Source of the DNA: Mesorhizobium carmichaelinearum
Lineage (GTDB): Bacteria; Pseudomonadota; Alphaproteobacteria; Rhizobiales; Rhizobiaceae
Direction of reading: 5' to 3'
Assembly (NCBI RefSeq): GCF_900199455.1
Contig: NZ_FZQR01000041.1
Coordinates: 1 to 39,764 of the forward strand
DNA length: 39,764 bases
Shown: positions 33,369 to 39,764 of the stretch, in pieces
Numbering within the stretch: position 1 is the first letter of the stretch
Layout of the letters: every line of letters starts with the position of its first letter
The notes under the pieces: model-generated
The model's database searches: none
Told to the model about the DNA's origin: nothing
The model's input: the letters and a program-made list of their open reading frames with translations, nothing else
Translations under genes and position numbers: made by a program

Positions 33369-33394
33369 TTGTCTCCATGTTAACATGGAGACAA
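33369..33394. repeat. perfect 26-bp palindrome, copy 2, just before the VirC1-like gene
   Basis: Identical to 33165-33190, with GAC before both copies. It ends 26 bp before the ATG of the VirC1-like gene, where it can act as operator. TCCAT recurs at 33350, 33358 and 33374, offsets of 8 and 16. Palindromic sites of this size fit a ribbon-helix-helix or HTH dimer pair. Confidence 0.85.
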
Positions 33395-33420
33395 GGAGAC
33401 CTCGCCCGGAAGGAGGCCCC

Positions 33421-34101
33421 ATGATCATCTCCGCTGCGATCCCAAAGGGCGGCACTGGCAAATCGACGATGCTGCGCACCCTCGCATCCGTCGCGCTGCA
33501 TCGGGGTTATTCGGTCACTCTTATCGATGGCGACCGGCGGCAGAACATGAACCGCTGGTTCCAGATGCTGGGTGAGGCTGGCAATCGCCCTGACAGCCTG
33601 CAGCTGGTGAGCGCGATGACCCCGCAGGAAATCCTCGACGCTGCAGTTATTCACAACGGTGAGCGCTCCGTCGTCTTGATCGATACGGAAGGCACCACGA
33701 ATGACAACCTCATGGCCGGGCTCTTCGCGGCCGATATCGTCGTCGTGCCGGTCTATTTTGCCCTCGACGATGTGACCGCCGCCATCCAGATCACCGACCA
33801 CTACATTCCCCTGGCGGTCGAGAGCCGAGGCCGACCGCTGCCTGCGATATTCGTGCTGACCAAGCAGACCATCATCGATGGCAGGGCACGAGCCCTGACT
33901 GAATTGCGCGCCATCATCCAGGCCAACGGCACACCGATTGCAGAACACGTTCTGCACAATCGTGTTGCCTACCGCGACCTACAGACCGGGCAGACCCTTT
34001 ACAGTCCCGCGGTGCCCGATGCGAAGGCGGTTGCCGAGAGCGAAGGGGTCTTTGACGACCTTCTGCAAACTTTCATCGAAGCCACAAGGAATGCGGCATG
34101 A
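33421..34101 (+). CDS. VirC1-like ParA/MinD-type ATPase
   Basis: 226 residues from ATG 33421, with AGGAGG upstream. Deviant Walker A KGGTGKST (9-16), then VTLIDGDRRQNMNRWFQM, the Walker B region SVVLIDTEGTTNDNLMAGLF and IVVVPVYFALDDV. Agrobacterium VirC1 is a ParA-like ATPase that brings the relaxosome to the cell pole and to VirD4. No parB-like partner or rep gene is adjacent; instead a VirC2-like gene follows with a 4-base overlap, so a relaxosome role is favoured over replicon partition. The palindrome at 33369 probably controls it. Confidence 0.85.
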   Translation: MIISAAIPKGGTGKSTMLRTLASVALHRGYSVTLIDGDRRQNMNRWFQMLGEAGNRPDSLQLVSAMTPQEILDAAVIHNGERSVVLIDTEGTTNDNLMAGLFAADIVVVPVYFALDDVTAAIQITDHYIPLAVESRGRPLPAIFVLTKQTIIDGRARALTELRAIIQANGTPIAEHVLHNRVAYRDLQTGQTLYSPAVPDAKAVAESEGVFDDLLQTFIEATRNAA

Positions 34102-34505
34102 GTGAAGAAACCGCACCGAAACCCGGTGACGACAAGAAAGCGCGCATGATGAAGGCGATTTCCACGCAGCCGCCGGCGCTGCCGAGCATGTTCATCCCAC
34201 CGAAGGTCGAGATGTCAGGGACCAAGGAGCAAGCTACGCCACAGATGCAGCAATCGACAAAGTCGTCCCCGGCAGTTGGGCCCGATTTCCGCAAGCTGCT
34301 GCGGCAGGGTCAGAGAAAGGATCCCATCGCCGGCAAGAAGATTCGCGAGGAGGAGATGGTCCGCTGCGGCTACTATCTGACGGCCGTAGAGCAGCGTCAG
34401 TTCAAATTGCTGGCGATCAGCAACGGGCACAGCATGACTGAGCTGCTGCGAAAGGCTGTGCAGGATTATGTCCGCATTCATAAGCACAAACTGCCGAAAG
34501 AATAA
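34098..34505 (+). CDS. VirC2-like ribbon-helix-helix protein
   Basis: 135 residues, ATG overlapping the VirC1-like stop by 4 bases. A disordered, Pro/Lys-rich N-terminal half (MFIPPKVEMSGTKEQ) precedes a C-terminal ribbon-helix-helix (VRCGYYLTAVEQRQFKLLAI; GHSMTELLRKAVQDYVRIHK), the layout of VirC2. In Agrobacterium VirC2 binds overdrive DNA near the T-border. Here the repeated palindromes at 33165 and 33369 are the natural candidate targets. Confidence 0.72.
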   Translation: MSEETAPKPGDDKKARMMKAISTQPPALPSMFIPPKVEMSGTKEQATPQMQQSTKSSPAVGPDFRKLLRQGQRKDPIAGKKIREEEMVRCGYYLTAVEQRQFKLLAISNGHSMTELLRKAVQDYVRIHKHKLPKE

Positions 34506-34569
34506 TTGGCGGCTTGGAGTCGCTATCGCATGTTGGGATGGATGATGTTCCTGGCTCTTTTGCAACGCG

Positions 34570-34610
34570 AAAAAAAAGGGCCCGCGACGGAGCACCTCCG
34601 TCGCGGGCCC
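34570..34610 (-). terminator. strong intrinsic terminator
   Basis: GGGCCCGCGACGGAG (34578-34592) and its exact complement CTCCGTCGCGGGCCC (34596-34610) enclose a CAC loop. On the minus strand the hairpin is followed by a run of eight or more T. It ends transcription of the minus-strand gene at 34625 and may also shield it from the VirC2-like gene on the other strand. Confidence 0.9.
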
Positions 34611-34624
34611 TGAGATGTGTTGCC

Positions 34625-34966
34625 CTAATTGGGTTGGTTGAGGTGTTTCAGCAGTTCCCCGAGGATTGAGTCCCGCTCCGGGCGCCCGCTGGATGCCGCT
34701 TTGTCGTCGACCAGCTTCGCGGCCAATTCGGGCGGCAGCGGCATGACATCGTAGCCCTGTGAGATGGCTGCATGGCGGAGATCCTCAAGCGCTTCGAACG
34801 CTCTATCGGCGGTACCAAGCCAGAGCGCGGGCTCATCGGTTTCTTCGTGGGGGAACGCTTGAAGGAAGTAAGTCCGAAGCGGTGGGTCGTAGCCGATGAC
34901 AGCGTCTGGATCCGAGCGGACTTTTCCGGTGACGGTGCCAGTGACAGTGATGGTGTAGCGGCTCAT
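34625..34966 (-). CDS. hypothetical protein (113 aa)
   Basis: ATG 34966 has AAAAGGAGG 4 bases upstream. The protein begins MSRYTITVTGTVTGKVRSDP, beta-rich, followed by ALWLGTADRAFEALEDLRHA (a helix) and MPLPPELAAKLVDDKA. Cytosolic by appearance. Small proteins of this kind accompany DUF736 genes on rhizobial elements, but I do not recognise a family name. It lies 58 bp after the DUF736 gene and ends at the terminator 15 bp downstream, so the two form a unit. Confidence 0.7.
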   Translation of the reverse strand: MSRYTITVTGTVTGKVRSDPDAVIGYDPPLRTYFLQAFPHEETDEPALWLGTADRAFEALEDLRHAAISQGYDVMPLPPELAAKLVDDKAASSGRPERDSILGELLKHLNQPN

Positions 34967-35024
34967 TGCAACCTCCTTTTGCCGGTGGCGAAGCCGGCCC
35001 CTTGCGGGGCCGGCCACCGATGCC

Positions 35025-35348
35025 TCACTGGGGGTTGTTCCAGAGGATGACCTTCTTGTTTTCCTCGCCACCCGGGGCGGGAGCGAGATTGCCGAAGATC
35101 ACGCCGATCTCGGGGGCTTCCAGCTTGACCGAGAGGTATTCCTCTCCCGAACGCTGGGAGATGCGGTGCCAGCCGGCTCCGATCTCAAAGCCCGTGCGCT
35201 TGTTGACGATCCGGTAGTCGGGCGCGTCCTCGCGCGACTTGTTGGTGTTCGGGATAAGGGTGATCGGGGCGTTGACCCGGAGCGTGGCAAAGACGCCTTC
35301 CATCGAGCCGTCGGCCTTGGTGGTGAGGTTTGCGATCGTGGTGGCCAT
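35025..35348 (-). CDS. DUF736 family protein
   Basis: 107 residues with a strong AAGGAG before ATG 35348. MATTIANLTTKADGSMEGVF, then APDYRIVNKRTGFEIGAGWH, SGEEYLSVKLEAPEIGVIF and a GGEENKKVILWN end match DUF736, a compact beta-rich family found almost only on alphaproteobacterial plasmids and integrative elements. Biochemical role unknown. A second, decayed copy lies in opposite orientation near 35690-35835. Confidence 0.9.
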   Translation of the reverse strand: MATTIANLTTKADGSMEGVFATLRVNAPITLIPNTNKSREDAPDYRIVNKRTGFEIGAGWHRISQRSGEEYLSVKLEAPEIGVIFGNLAPAPGGEENKKVILWNNPQ

Positions 35349-35679
35349 GGTAGTTCTCCTTCGGTTGCATCGGGACCATTCCCGATGGCGCCAAAGGAGA
35401 GGGCCGTCCTGCTGCGGTCATCTCGGCGAAAACTCTGGAAAATTCTATTTGCCGAAAAAATGCGGGCAGGCCCTCGCCTGTCCGCAGACAAAAAACAGAA
35501 ATCGAATTTTCCTGAATATTCGCCGAGTGTACCCCCAACGGGGGTTGACCGCACAAAGCAGGCGGTCGTCTACAAAGGCGACATGAAACGGGAATGGCCC
35601 CGGATGCGGCAGATGGACAAGAACCCAGGCCGCCATCGCTTGACCGCCGACGCAATGCTGCCGGATCGTCGGGATGTTT
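35349..35679. other. 330-bp stretch without a convincing gene
   Basis: Holds the upstream region of the DUF736 gene, an A-rich stretch (35480-35520), and a small hairpin ACCCCC-AAC-GGGGGT (35531-35545). A short plus-strand frame from ATG 35583 (MKREWPRMRQMDKNPGRHRL) is open to 35744 but not convincing. Nothing else is seen. Confidence 0.5.
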
Positions 35680-35835
35680 GCCGCGCACCTCCCGGGTCAT
35701 GTCGCGTGCGTCGTCAATACCTCGAACAGCAGCATTGCGCGTGAACCGCCTTTCTGGTCGGGATGGCGGCACAGCGCTTTCGAGATCGGAGCCGACTGGC
35801 AGCGAACTTCACGGCCCTCGGTAGCGATGCTTCGA
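35680..35835 (+). pseudogene. decayed DUF736 fragment, inverted relative to the intact gene
   Basis: The plus-strand frame around 35770 reads SAFEIGADWQRTSR, matching TGFEIGAGWHRIS of the intact DUF736 protein. At DNA level 35782-35801 matches the reverse complement of 35167-35186 at 19 of 20 bases. Upstream residues (VNTSNSSIAREPPFW) align loosely with the intact PNTNKSREDAPDY. No start and no C-terminal half are found, so it is a remnant. Confidence 0.5.
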
Positions 35836-36057
35836 AGCCACGATGATGACCGCGCAAACCAGGATGTTCGCCACGCTCGCACCCGCTTCAGATGCGAGAC
35901 GGGCAAGATAATCATGGTGCACAACGCCCTGCGGCTCTGCGCGTGGGCCGGTCTCGCGAGGGGTCGGCTCCGGCCGCTCAAATAAGTGGAGTTAGCTCGG
36001 AGCCGGATCAAACATATCAGATCGGACCCGCCGGGCTGTCGGCGGACCGCGCCCATA

Positions 36058-36591
36058 TCATCCTGGCAGCGCCAGACGCTCGTCCGGCGTCATGTGGGCT
36101 TCGGCTTGGCGGCGAATGTCGGGACCGGCATGGCGGAGCATGGCGCACCAGTCTTCCACATTGTACGTGGTCGCCATGCTGCCCCTGGCCAGGTCATAAA
36201 TGACGCACGGCTTGTTCGCCATGGCGAGCCGAAGCACGTTGACGGCCGTGCAGGGTGATGCGCCGTCCCAGACCATCATGCCAAAGTCAGCGCGCCGCGC
36301 CATCTCCCGGTCTTTGGCGGCGTGGACAAAGTCCGCTGTGGCTTCGTCAGGAGAAGGAACATGGTAGGCGGCCCAGTCGCCCAGATTGTTTTGGGGTTCC
36401 TTGCCGGCATGGAAGACGCCGACATGCTCGTACTTGTAGCCCGCAAGCAGGCCCTGCGCCTCGGCATCGGCTCCAGAGGCGTCGCCAATCAGCACGCCGT
36501 GCTCGGCAGCAACGATTGCGCCGATGCGAGTGATGGCAGGTTCCGGCAGTTCGAATATCTCGCTTGATCCCCCTATAAATATCATCGACAT
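36058..36591 (-). CDS. SLOG-like nucleotide-binding fold protein (177 aa)
   Basis: ATG 36591 with GGGAAG upstream. The protein begins MSMIFIGGSSEIFELPEPA and has a Rossmann-like pattern: HGVLIGDASGADAEAQGLLA (the GxxxGAD turn seen in SLOG/DUF2493-type sugar-nucleotide binders), FHAGKEPQNNLGDWAAYHVP, and RRADFGMMVWDGASPCTAVN. It resembles cytosolic ligand-binding or hydrolase proteins of the SLOG superfamily; substrate unknown. A second SLOG-type protein, DUF2493, is encoded at 37781. Confidence 0.68.
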   Translation of the reverse strand: MSMIFIGGSSEIFELPEPAITRIGAIVAAEHGVLIGDASGADAEAQGLLAGYKYEHVGVFHAGKEPQNNLGDWAAYHVPSPDEATADFVHAAKDREMARRADFGMMVWDGASPCTAVNVLRLAMANKPCVIYDLARGSMATTYNVEDWCAMLRHAGPDIRRQAEAHMTPDERLALPG

Positions 36592-36790
36592 CGTGACTTC
36601 CCTTCTCTCCAGCGTCCCCCGCCCCCGCGCCGGCCGCCCTCTCCCTCTGGCCATGCGCGAGGGATCGTCACCCGAAGGCCGAGACGGCGAAGCCGGCGCG
36701 GGGAGCGGCGGGACGCCGCGACTAGAGCCCGGCCGGCCGCAGGCCGGCGCGCCTAGGCCCTGCCGCTGCCGGAGGCGCTACGTGCGTGGA
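36592..36790. other. very GC-rich intergenic stretch
   Basis: About 200 bp with no gene. It contains GCCGGCC-GCA-GGCCGGC (36732-36748), a perfect 7-bp hairpin downstream of the toxin gene. There is no T run on either strand, so it is not a classical intrinsic terminator. Confidence 0.45.
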
Positions 36791-37297
36791 CTAGCGGCCT
36801 TCGGCCAGCCAGAGGCTCACGTCCTGGATCGAGCGCATCAGGATAGACGGGTTGTCTCGCGACGGGACAAAGCCCCAGCTCTGCCAGTAGCGCTCGGCCT
36901 CGGCGTCGATCGCCCGCACCACCACAGCGCGGCCGGCGACAATGTCGGCGCCGGCGACGCAGCGGCGAAGCGCGTCCTTGACCAGGCCGCTCCCGATGCC
37001 TTGTCCGGCATAGCGATGGTCGACGGCGAGTTGGCCAATCAGCAGGCAGGGGATCGGATCGGGCGGGCGTCCGGTGCGGATGGCGCGCGGTGCGCTGTTT
37101 GGCTGGATCACGCCCGGCGCGAGGCCGTAATACCCGACGACTGTTCCCTCGTCGTGAACGATCAGGACGCGGGTAAACCCGCGGGTCTGGTTCGTTCGCG
37201 CGAAGCCGGCCAGCCACGCGTTAAGCGCCGGCTTGCCGCAATCGAAGCTGTCGAGGCGGTGCGCGTCGTCGAGGAGTTCGATGCCTGAAAGCGCCAC
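36791..37297 (-). CDS. GNAT-family toxin (TacT-like)
   Basis: 168 residues. GIELLDDAHRLDSFDCGKPA and LNAWLAGFARTNQTRGFTRV open the protein as in TacT/AtaT-type toxins; the acetyl-CoA loop is IGQLAVDHRYAGQGIGSGLV and the catalytic Tyr is likely in AEAERYWQSWGFVPS. Members acetylate the amino group of charged tRNAs and stop translation. The start follows the antitoxin stop with no gap. The pair likely stabilises the mobile element. Confidence 0.9.
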   Translation of the reverse strand: MALSGIELLDDAHRLDSFDCGKPALNAWLAGFARTNQTRGFTRVLIVHDEGTVVGYYGLAPGVIQPNSAPRAIRTGRPPDPIPCLLIGQLAVDHRYAGQGIGSGLVKDALRRCVAGADIVAGRAVVVRAIDAEAERYWQSWGFVPSRDNPSILMRSIQDVSLWLAEGR

Positions 37298-37582
37298 CTA
37301 GCGGTCCCAGGGCGGGGACCGACGCAGCCGCTCCGCCGCCTTCGGCGGGGGGGCGGCGGCAGGGGCTGAGATCGCCTGCATGAAAGCGTCATAGGCTTCC
37401 GGGGACACGCGGATGACGGTTTCGTTGAGGATGGCCGCTTGCGCCTCGTGGAGTGCTGCGCGCCGCACGAACTCAGTTCGCGACAGGCCGAGCAGCTCCG
37501 CGCCGCGGTCGATGATGGTGAGATCATCGTCGCGAAACCGCATCGAGACGGGTGTTTCCTTCCTCGTGGCTGTAGTGGCCAT
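37298..37582 (-). CDS. DUF1778 ribbon-helix-helix antitoxin (TacA-like)
   Basis: 94 residues. PVSMRFRDDDLTIIDRGAEL and LGLSRTEFVRRAALHEAQAA form the DNA-binding ribbon-helix-helix, and the C-terminal VSPEAYDAFMQAIS segment is the toxin-neutralising tail, followed by a Pro/Ala-rich end. It represses its own promoter and blocks the GNAT toxin encoded immediately downstream. Confidence 0.9.
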   Translation of the reverse strand: MATTATRKETPVSMRFRDDDLTIIDRGAELLGLSRTEFVRRAALHEAQAAILNETVIRVSPEAYDAFMQAISAPAAAPPPKAAERLRRSPPWDR

Positions 37583-37603
37583 GGCGCGCTCCTGTGATGC
37601 GGG

Positions 37604-37634
37604 CGTATATACGTATTTGTAACGCGGAATGCAA
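37604..37634 (-). promoter_or_regulatory. toxin-antitoxin promoter with palindromic operator
   Basis: On the minus strand TTGCAT (37634-37629) and TATATA (37611-37606) are separated by exactly 17 bases. The -10 box lies inside the palindrome CGTATATACG (37604-37613), a good site for the TacA-like repressor. The antitoxin ATG is 22 bp downstream. Confidence 0.6.
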
Positions 37635-37780
37635 TACGACGTTTCCTGGCTGAATGCTCACCGCGGCGATACCATCTAGGGGGTGCCGTTCTTCGCGCGC
37701 GGCTTTGATGCGCTTTGCGCGGGCCAAACCCGACCGCGCCCGGTCGGGTTCGATGGTGCAGATATTTGAAAGCCGGCGCT

Positions 37781-38722
37781 TTACGCGCCGCCCTCCGCGA
37801 ACCGCCAGACGGGGATGCCAAGCCGACGGGCCTTGTCGGCGAGGTTCTCGGTGATGCCGGAGCCGGGAAAGACGATCAGGCCGTAGGGCACCACCGAGAG
37901 AAGCTGATCGTTGCGGCGGAACGGTGCGGCCTTGGCGTGCCGGTTCCAGTCCGGCTTGAAGGCGATCTGCGTGACCTTGCGGCTCTCGGCCCAGCAGGCG
38001 GCGATGCGTTCGGCCCCGCGCGGGCTTCCGCCGTGCAGCAGGACCATGTCGGGATGCTTCTCGCGGGCCTTGTCGAGCGCGTCCCAGATCCGGTCGTGAT
38101 CGTTAAAGTCGAGGCCGCCGGCGAAGGCGATCTTGGTGCCGGCCGGCACCAGCACCTCGGTTTCGGCGTGACGGCGCGCGGCGAGGAAGTCTCTGGAGTC
38201 GATCACCGCCGCTGTCATCGCCTGATGGGAGACCTTGGATCCGGTGCGCGGCCGCCATGCCGATCCGGTCTGCGCCTCGTAGAGGTCGGCGGCTTCGTCG
38301 CGCATGATTTCCAGCACGTTGCGGCGCTCGATGTAGGTGATGCCTTCGCCCGTGAGCCGTTCCAGCTCGACGGACTTCACCTCCGAGCCGTCCTGTTCGC
38401 TCTGGCTCGAACGCTGCGCGTCCTCGTTGCGGTCGAGGCTGCGGGCGACGCGTTCGGCGGCGCGATGGAAGACGTTGGTAAAAGACCAGAGCAGGTCGTC
38501 GAGATCGGGTTCGAGCCTGGTGTCGCCGAGCATGCCGGCGAAGGTCTCGACGATCCCGGCGAGGCCGGCCCGGATCACCTCGTCGTCGGGCAGCGGGCGC
38601 GGGTCCGGCTCGTCATGATGCGGACGATGGCCGTACATCTGCAGTTCGAGGATGACGCGGTCGGTCGGCGAGGAGGCGTGGTAGGGCTCGTAGGCGTCGT
38701 CGAAAGGAAGGTCGAAAGTCAT
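37781..38722 (-). CDS. DUF2493 (YspA-like SLOG) protein
   Basis: 313 residues from ATG 38722. N-terminal MTFDLPFDDAYEPYHASSPT and a helical middle (LDDLLWSFTNVFHRAAERVA) lead to the DUF2493 domain: TKIAFAGGLDFNDHDRIWDA, VLLHGGSPRGAERIAACWAE and YGLIVFPGSGITENLADKAR, the G-x-P-RGAE turn and FPG-G turn binding a nucleotide-like ligand. Common on rhizobial plasmids and ICEs, role unknown. It continues the housekeeping block with the Toprim gene. Confidence 0.88.
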   Translation of the reverse strand: MTFDLPFDDAYEPYHASSPTDRVILELQMYGHRPHHDEPDPRPLPDDEVIRAGLAGIVETFAGMLGDTRLEPDLDDLLWSFTNVFHRAAERVARSLDRNEDAQRSSQSEQDGSEVKSVELERLTGEGITYIERRNVLEIMRDEAADLYEAQTGSAWRPRTGSKVSHQAMTAAVIDSRDFLAARRHAETEVLVPAGTKIAFAGGLDFNDHDRIWDALDKAREKHPDMVLLHGGSPRGAERIAACWAESRKVTQIAFKPDWNRHAKAAPFRRNDQLLSVVPYGLIVFPGSGITENLADKARRLGIPVWRFAEGGA

Positions 38723-38977
38723 GGTCTGTCTCCGTCGGCTGCGGCCGCGCCTTTCGCGGCCTGACGGTCGGCCCCGGCCACGCGGCGGAAGGGCCGTCAC
38801 CGCAAGCGCAGCGCAGCGGCCCAGCGAAGCGCCGGACGGCCAACGGCCGTTGACGGCCAGGCCGACGTGTGGCGGGGTCGCCGCTCTGGCAGGCCCGGGC
38901 GCGGCCTCTCCGTTGGACCAGCGCCATGCCTGCGGGCCTTCCGGACTCGGCCCTGCCCGCCTGCTGACCCGAGACGG
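38723..38977. other. GC-rich intergenic stretch, no gene seen
   Basis: 255 bp between the Toprim stop and the DUF2493 start. It is GC-rich with short inverted stretches but no convincing promoter, terminator or frame. Confidence 0.45.
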
Positions 38978-39764
38978 TCATCCGGACGGCAGAAAGAGAC
39001 GGGCATCATCCGGGATGAGCTGGCCCCGCAGCCAAGCCACGAGGCGGGCCGGGCCGAGCTGCCGGAGATCGTCGTTGAAATCGCCGAGCCGCGGCCGCAA
39101 CACCAGGGCGAGGATCCCGGCCTCGCCTGCTCGCTGGCTGAGACGCTCGATGCCATGCCGGCCGGCGGCGTCCGCATCGGCCGCGATGTAGAGGCGGGTA
39201 CAGCCGGGCGGGAAGATGAGGCCGGCGAGGTGATTGGCCGAGGTGGCGGCTGCCACCGGCAGGGCCGGCATCACCGTCCGGAGCGAGGCCATCGTCTCAA
39301 AACCCTCGCCGGCAGCCATGGCCGGAACAGGCGTACCGGGCTGGAGGCCAAGCCAGATGCCGTTACCCAGAAGGTGGCCCAGCGAGCGACGGGGATCGAC
39401 GACATGCGCCTTGCCGATGCCTGCAGGATGAAGCCAGGTCCGTTGCAGGCCGGTGATGCGACCATCGAGCCCGCTGACCGCCGCGATCAGGGCGGGAAGC
39501 GTCCGCGTCTCGCCCGTCACGAGATCCCGGTAATAGCAGGCGGGATGGAAGCGTAGGGCGCGCTCGCGTGTGGAAAGCAGAATGCCGCGGCCGGCAATGT
39601 AACGCTCGGCCAGCGTACCGGCGATCGGCTGAGACATGGCGAACAGGCGACGCGCGGCGTCGGGCGAACCGCGTGCCGCGGCAGGTTGGCGCTGCGCTCC
39701 AAGGGTCTGAGACTGCAGTCGGGACCGCGGCATGGCGAGGAAGCGGCGCGCCTCGTCCGCGACC
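38978..39764 (-). CDS. Toprim-domain protein (plasmid primase-like), 5' end outside the window
   Basis: The frame is open through ATG 39733 to the window edge (VADEARRFLAMPRSR), so the true start lies beyond 39764. Visible parts: AERYIAGRGILLSTRERALR, FHPACYYRDLVTGETRTLPA, then Toprim motifs GEGFETMASL (catalytic Glu) and LYIAADADAAGRHGIERLSQ (Asp-x-Asp). The C-terminus is LVAWLRGQLIPDDARLFLP. Proteins of this type (DUF7146/Toprim) are plasmid primases or helicase-primases acting in element replication or in complementary-strand synthesis after transfer. No helicase domain is visible here. Confidence 0.85.
   Translation of the reverse strand, partial: VADEARRFLAMPRSRLQSQTLGAQRQPAAARGSPDAARRLFAMSQPIAGTLAERYIAGRGILLSTRERALRFHPACYYRDLVTGETRTLPALIAAVSGLDGRITGLQRTWLHPAGIGKAHVVDPRRSLGHLLGNGIWLGLQPGTPVPAMAAGEGFETMASLRTVMPALPVAAATSANHLAGLIFPPGCTRLYIAADADAAGRHGIERLSQRAGEAGILALVLRPRLGDFNDDLRQLGPARLVAWLRGQLIPDDARLFLPSG

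Noticed and set aside
33421..34505. Reading the ParA-like gene and its neighbour as a plasmid partition or repABC locus
   Set aside because: No ParB or Rep protein is adjacent; neighbours are MobC, relaxase and a VirC2-like protein, so VirC1/VirC2 fits better.
35545..35575. TTGACC with a weak downstream hexamer as a plus-strand promoter
   Set aside because: The -10 candidate is poor and no convincing gene follows.
36732..36748. GC hairpin as an intrinsic terminator
   Set aside because: No T run follows on either strand.
1..39764. tRNA genes or att sites marking the ends of an integrative element
   Set aside because: No tRNA-like cloverleaf, integrase gene or long direct repeat was recognised by eye in the window.

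Overview
The window looks like a conjugative element (plasmid or integrative element) of an alphaproteobacterium of the order Hyphomicrobiales, close to Mesorhizobium or Rhizobium in flavour. Reasons: high GC content, a usg remnant, a HisKA_2-type sensor kinase, a virB/virD4 locus in the Agrobacterium style, a VirC1/VirC2-like pair, and the DUF736, DUF2493 and Toprim proteins typical of rhizobial mobile elements. No rRNA, tRNA or CRISPR array was seen.

Region 1 (1-6.5 kb) is a decayed border: a usg fragment cut by an IS1595-family insertion sequence, a Tn3 transposase N-terminal fragment fused end-on to a C-terminally cut MarR gene, a sensor kinase carrying two compensating indels, several frameshifted small genes and a RES-domain toxin without a visible antitoxin. 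Region 2 (6.8-13.7 kb) is mostly on the minus strand and regulatory or periplasmic: two exported proteins (one with a single nonsense codon), a double-HTH XRE regulator, a tightly coupled four-gene operon (response regulator, FkbM methyltransferase, SUOX-fold periplasmic protein, histidine kinase), then a small membrane protein, a nuclease-fold protein and an exported protein. Region 3 (13.8-26.8 kb) is a complete P-type type IV secretion operon: virB1, B2, B3, B4, a lytic transglycosylase embedded in a VirB5-like scaffold, virB5, a VirB7-like lipoprotein, virB6, B8, B9, B10, B11 and virD4. Region 4 (27-30.2 kb) is a metabolic cargo: LysE exporter, Cys/Met PLP enzyme, XRE-cupin regulator and PaiB-like protein. 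Region 5 (30.3-34.5 kb) is the mobilisation module: relaxase, MobC-like protein, an oriT with a canonical TATCCTG nic site, two perfect 26-bp palindromes, and VirC1-like and VirC2-like genes. Region 6 (34.6-39.8 kb) holds element housekeeping and stability genes: DUF736, SLOG-like proteins, a DUF1778/GNAT toxin-antitoxin pair and a Toprim protein that runs off the window.

Working model: the relaxosome (MobC, relaxase, VirC1/C2) nicks oriT near 33032, VirD4 docks the complex to the VirB channel, and the regulatory block controls the channel genes. A 17-bp motif (TTRACASTTTACTAKGG) occurs once before the XRE regulator and twice, inverted, in the divergent promoter of virB1, which points to a small dedicated regulon. 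The most novel candidates are this regulon, the RR/FkbM/SUOX-fold/HK signalling operon, the transglycosylase-VirB5 chimera and the phased palindromes next to oriT.
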